The position numbers were made by a program, and so were the translations under genes. From NCBI GenBank assembly GCA_016281475.1, contig JAEEIS010000175.1, positions 1 to 22,685 of the forward strand: DNA of 22,685 nt, given 5' to 3'. The DNA is from Bacteroidales bacterium (GTDB lineage: Bacteria; Bacteroidota; Bacteroidia; Bacteroidales; P3). Positions 20,601 through 22,685 of the stretch are shown in pieces; position 1 is the stretch's first letter, and every line of letters begins with the position of its first letter. The notes beneath the pieces were generated by a model. The model had not been told where the DNA came from. It saw only the letters and a list, made by a program, of their open reading frames with translations, and did no database searches.

Positions 20601-21337
20601 TACTCAATCGCCTTTAGTGTCCGACGTGCCTGCGCGGTGGACATTAGGCTAAAATGCCACCATTCAGAGGTGAGAGGAATCAACCCTTGCTGACGCATGA
20701 CACGGCGAAGGAGGCGACGGTTGTCGTATTCCTCCTGTGTTATCTTCCCCGTGGCAAGCAGATGGGACTCGTTGTCGATATGAGACTCGGGTCCAAAGTG
20801 GTCAAAGTCTGTGCCCATCGGGAGCCAGTTGCCATCGTGGTCGACCAGCGTCACGTCCACTGCCGCACCAAAATTATGCATACCGGGTCCTTTCTTGGGG
20901 TTGGCGACATAGCGGTTTTGTGGTGTACCCGCCACAACATGAAACATCTGATACTGCACTGACAGCGGTCGCGCGGCATCGAGAATGAGCAAATCCAAGT
21001 CGGGACGCTCCTCATGCAGAGCCTCCTGCGCTGCCACGACCTTCCGCGCCATAGCGGGGAGAAGGAACGCCCTGTGAATATCGGCATACAGCACCCGACC
21101 CAGAAAATTGTCCTCCGTGGCATAGACCAGATGCACTTGAATGGTAGGGTCGAGCGTCTGCACATCTACCAATCCAAGCGACAGCAGCCTTTGCTCGGTT
21201 GCGGTATAGCGGACTTTTTCGCGACAAACAGTCACAAAATCGGTGTCGCACAGCCCGTATTCTGCAACTACGGTCTCCTCCCTGCCCGCACAGGCAAGAA
21301 AAAACAGAACTGCTGTACCCAAAACAAGACGCTTCAT
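20600..21337 (-). CDS. D-alanyl-D-alanine dipeptidase, VanX/DdpX-like lipoprotein
   Basis: 245 residues. MKRLVLGTAVLFFLAC is a lipoprotein signal peptide (lipobox Cys16). The mature part matches peptidase family M15D: DAARP with Arg123, the zinc-binding motif H154-NFGAAVD161, and E225-WWH228 with the catalytic Glu and third zinc ligand. All key residues are present, so activity is expected. VanX-type enzymes split D-Ala-D-Ala; in vancomycin resistance they are cytoplasmic, but the lipoprotein form in Gram-negatives acts in the periplasm, recovering D-Ala from wall turnover. No vanA/vanH-type genes lie nearby, so this is not a resistance cassette. No strong promoter box was found in the 108 nt shared with the divergent gene. 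Confidence 0.92.
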   Translation of the reverse strand: MKRLVLGTAVLFFLACAGREETVVAEYGLCDTDFVTVCREKVRYTATEQRLLSLGLVDVQTLDPTIQVHLVYATEDNFLGRVLYADIHRAFLLPAMARKVVAAQEALHEERPDLDLLILDAARPLSVQYQMFHVVAGTPQNRYVANPKKGPGMHNFGAAVDVTLVDHDGNWLPMGTDFDHFGPESHIDNESHLLATGKITQEEYDNRRLLRRVMRQQGLIPLTSEWWHFSLMSTAQARRTLKAIE

Positions 21338-21382
21338 ATTATTGTATTAACGTAAATAATGCCATTTTATTGCCATAAAAAT

Positions 21383-21413
21383 GTTGCAGATCGAAGAAAA
21401 AGATGTACCTTTG
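21383..21413 (+). promoter_or_regulatory. Promoter of the Sm-like repeat protein gene
   Basis: GTTG (21383-21386), exactly 19 nt of spacer and TACCTTTG (21406-21413) give one of the best Bacteroidetes-type promoters in the window. Transcription should start near 21420, 26 nt before the ATG. Confidence 0.75.
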
Positions 21414-21445
21414 CACTCAGAATACATCCTAACTCCATCCGCCCT

Positions 21446-21985
21446 ATGAACGACATAATAAAGCAACTATGCAATGCCAACGAGTTGGTTGAACTCTACA
21501 CCAACCCCGACGACAACCATAATTTTGAAGTGGGCTACATTGCTGCCTGCACCGACAACGAATTCCTACTCCACTCCTACCAAGAGAACGACCTTGACGA
21601 TGGATACTACGTGTCGCGCAACGACTCCGTATTCCAAATCCGACACAGCACCATGTACCTCAAAAACATGCTGCAATTCATCAAACCCAAACCCGACAAA
21701 TACGACCTCCCGAAGGGCTATTGGTCTGAGCTAGACCTCATCCACGTGGTACTCAACCTCTGCCAACAGGAACGGCTGATTGCGGTGGTGAGGCTAGAAT
21801 GCGACCTGCAATTCTACGGCAAGGTAAAAGAATTCAGCAACGAGATTGTTGAGTTCGAAGAAGTGGACGGCAACGGCATGCCCGACGGCACCACATTCGT
21901 GCGCATAGAAGACATCAAATTGGTCGGCTTTGGTGGCCTAGAAGAGAACCGCCGCACGAAATTATTCGCTGGCAAAAAACGATAG
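21446..21985 (+). CDS. Uncharacterised protein with two tandem small-beta-barrel (Sm-like) repeats
   Basis: 179 residues from ATG 21446; an in-frame ATG at 21359 exists but lies upstream of the promoter. The protein shows an internal duplication. Half 1 reads LVELYTNPDDNHNFEVGYIAACTDNEFLLHSYQENDLDDGYYVSRNDSVFQI. Half 2 reads LIAVVRLECDLQFYGKVKEFSNEIVEFEEVDGNGMPDGTTFVRIEDIKLVGF. Each has the order strand, GxI/GKV turn, strand, an acidic D-G loop and a final strand with V(S/R)-(N/I)D or ED, which resembles the Sm/LSm small beta barrel seen in uncharacterised Firmicutes and Bacteroidetes proteins. No signal peptide, so cytoplasmic. Single gene with its own promoter and a strong terminator. Confidence 0.75.
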   Translation: MNDIIKQLCNANELVELYTNPDDNHNFEVGYIAACTDNEFLLHSYQENDLDDGYYVSRNDSVFQIRHSTMYLKNMLQFIKPKPDKYDLPKGYWSELDLIHVVLNLCQQERLIAVVRLECDLQFYGKVKEFSNEIVEFEEVDGNGMPDGTTFVRIEDIKLVGFGGLEENRRTKLFAGKKR

Positions 21986-22018
21986 GCAAAAGATACACAG
22001 CCTCCATTATTGCAATGG

Positions 22019-22060
22019 ACTGAAAAAAGTTGACTCAGAGAAGAGTCAACTTTTTTCAGT
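22019..22060 (+). terminator. Strong terminator after the Sm-like repeat protein
   Basis: ACTGAAAAAAGTTGACTC and GAGTCAACTTTTTTCAGT are perfect 18-nt complements around the loop AGAGAA. The T-run inside the right arm is typical of a bidirectional terminator. Confidence 0.9.
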
Positions 22061-22096
22061 ACAATTTCATGGATGCACACAAACAAAAAAATAATT

Positions 22097-22127
22097 ATTG
22101 ATATTTGCAATATTATTTGTATCTTTG
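22097..22127 (+). promoter_or_regulatory. Promoter of the 83-residue protein gene
   Basis: ATTG (22097-22100), 19 nt of spacer and TATCTTTG (22120-22127) match the Bacteroidetes -33/-7 consensus. Transcription should begin near 22134, 18 nt before the ATG. Confidence 0.7.
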
Positions 22128-22151
22128 CAATCATACAAAAAACACAACATT

Positions 22152-22403
22152 ATGCATAGACCATTTAAAGTCATACACTTAGAATTAAAAGCAGACCATT
22201 CGCACCACTATTTTGGGAGCATCAAGGCATTATGCGACAACTTTGACAAAGACCAAATTGGCATTGTGTATACCTCTCTTAGGTGCGTTAATCTCGGGGA
22301 ACGAAAATACTACGAGAACAGTAAGTGCATTATTCGGCAGGGGATTCTTGTCACCACCACTCGCAATGTAAAACCCAAGAAAACGGCAGAACCTGAAATC
22401 TAA
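22152..22403 (+). CDS. Small protein of unknown function (83 residues)
   Basis: Translation from ATG 22152 gives a His/Lys-rich protein starting MHRPFKVIHLELKADHSHHYFGS and containing IKALCDNFDKDQIGIVYTSLRCVNLGERKYYENSKCIIRQGIL. The middle section, a short helix (SIKALCDNF), then KDQIGIVYTSLR, then ENSKCIIRQG, recalls small nucleic-acid-associated proteins frequent in Bacteroidales genomes, but I cannot name a family. The C-terminus (RNVKPKKTAEPEI) is basic and disordered. An in-frame start at 22098 exists, but it overlaps the promoter. The gene has a good promoter and terminator and borders an insertion sequence. Confidence 0.72.
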   Translation: MHRPFKVIHLELKADHSHHYFGSIKALCDNFDKDQIGIVYTSLRCVNLGERKYYENSKCIIRQGILVTTTRNVKPKKTAEPEI

Positions 22404-22413
22404 AAAGACAAAG

Positions 22414-22441
22414 AAAACGGCGGTCGCATGACCGCCGTTTT
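22414..22441 (+). terminator. Terminator after the 83-residue protein gene
   Basis: AAAACGGCGGTC and GACCGCCGTTTT form a perfect 12-bp stem around the loop GCAT, with a T-run in the right arm. It ends 3 nt before the IS end. Confidence 0.9.
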
Positions 22442-22484
22442 GTGGCTCTATAACGTTTATAGTGGGTAAAACAGAAATAAGTCG

Positions 22485-22492
22485 TAAATTTG
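22485..22492 (+). promoter_or_regulatory. Promoter -7 box of the IS transposase
   Basis: TAAATTTG matches TAnnTTTG and ends only 4 nt before the transposase ATG. If used, transcription would begin at or within a few bases of the start codon, giving an almost leaderless message. Confidence 0.5.
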
Positions 22493-22496
22493 CGAA

Positions 22497-22685
22497 ATGG
22501 AAACGATAGAGATATTCACGATGGCATTGGGGCTTACGGAGCCCTGGTATGTTGAAGATGTGCAGTTTGTCGATAATGGTGACAACGGGCACACATTGTA
22601 TATAGACATCACATTTCAGAAGGGATGGCAGTTTGCCACGCCCCAGGGCGGACGACAGACGGCCCACGACACGGTGGAGCGGGAA
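22497..22685 (+). CDS. ISL3-family transposase, N-terminal part
   Basis: 63 codons are present and the frame is still open at the window edge. METIEIFTMALGLTEPWYVEDVQFVDN followed by LYIDITFQKGWQF, then HDTVERE, is the N-terminus of the IS204/IS1001/IS1096/IS1165 (ISL3) transposase family, before the zinc-finger region with YDTVxRxW. The DDE catalytic part is beyond the window, so intactness cannot be judged. ISL3 elements move by cut-and-paste and create 8-bp target duplications. Confidence 0.88.
   Translation, partial: METIEIFTMALGLTEPWYVEDVQFVDNGDNGHTLYIDITFQKGWQFATPQGGRQTAHDTVERE

Larger units (their letters stand above)
22444..22685 (+). mobile_element. Left end of an ISL3-family insertion sequence (truncated by the window)
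   Basis: The transposase at 22497 identifies an ISL3-type element. The sequence GGCTCTATAACG at 22444-22455 has the GGCTCT start usual for ISL3-family terminal inverted repeats, so the element probably begins here, directly after the terminator of the preceding gene. The right end and target duplication (8 bp in this family) are outside the window. Confidence 0.7.

Noticed and set aside
20600..21337. Vancomycin-resistance cassette
   Set aside because: Only the VanX-like dipeptidase is present, as a lipoprotein, with no ligase, dehydrogenase or two-component genes nearby; a cell-wall recycling role is more likely.

Overview
The window looks like chromosomal DNA of a Bacteroidales bacterium (Prevotella, Muribaculum or Bacteroides-like). 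The case rests on repeated promoter elements of the Bacteroidetes type (-7 box TAnnTTTG, often with a TTG-containing -33 box 18-19 nt upstream), weak Shine-Dalgarno sequences, many lipoproteins with a lipobox cysteine, an ECF sigma/anti-sigma pair whose partner carries a gliding-motility/T9SS-like C-terminal domain, and family choices typical of the order (aldo/keto reductase with ferredoxin tail, PIF1-type helicase with HRDC and HTH C-terminus). No tRNA, rRNA operon, prophage or CRISPR array was seen.

Layout. 1-697: tail of an unknown gene, then a RelB-like antitoxin and ParE/RelE-like toxin that overlap, closed by a terminator. 728-1454: a small lipoprotein on the minus strand behind a long, strongly structured intergenic region with divergent promoters. 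1455-2294: nfo (endonuclease IV). 2383-3790 (minus): ECF sigma factor translationally coupled to an unusual anti-sigma-like membrane protein. 4272-4657: RNase P RNA, followed only 13 nt later by a tight plus-strand run: DUF4810 lipoprotein, DUF799/GNA1162-type lipoprotein, ComB-like phosphatase, PAP2-like phosphatase, trmO. 8297-12957 (minus): MFS transporter, aldo/keto reductase, small membrane protein and two tandem paralogous lipoproteins. 13107-15415 (plus): DUF2461 protein and two different SDR oxidoreductases. 15664-16119 (minus): small outer-membrane beta-barrel-like protein. 16330-20493 (plus): an NAD+ synthetase whose glutaminase domain appears dead, and a PIF1/HRDC/HTH helicase. 20600-21337 (minus): VanX-like D-Ala-D-Ala dipeptidase lipoprotein. 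21446-22403 (plus): two small proteins of unknown function, each with its own promoter and terminator. 22444-end: left end of an ISL3-family insertion sequence.

Most genes are housekeeping or envelope functions. The main unusual points are: (i) the NadE-like protein has Ala and Tyr where the glutaminase Glu and Cys should be; (ii) a palindromic repeat is carried in frame inside the helicase gene and recurs just after it; (iii) short phased tandem repeats (period 7 and period 9) sit repeatedly at gene boundaries; (iv) a ~255-nt structured leader lies upstream of the small lipoprotein; (v) a CHU_C-like domain is fused to an inner-membrane anti-sigma protein; (vi) a pair of TTTTG-C-CAAAA dyads lies in front of the sigma gene. 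I did not find a clearly new multi-gene defence or metabolic system.
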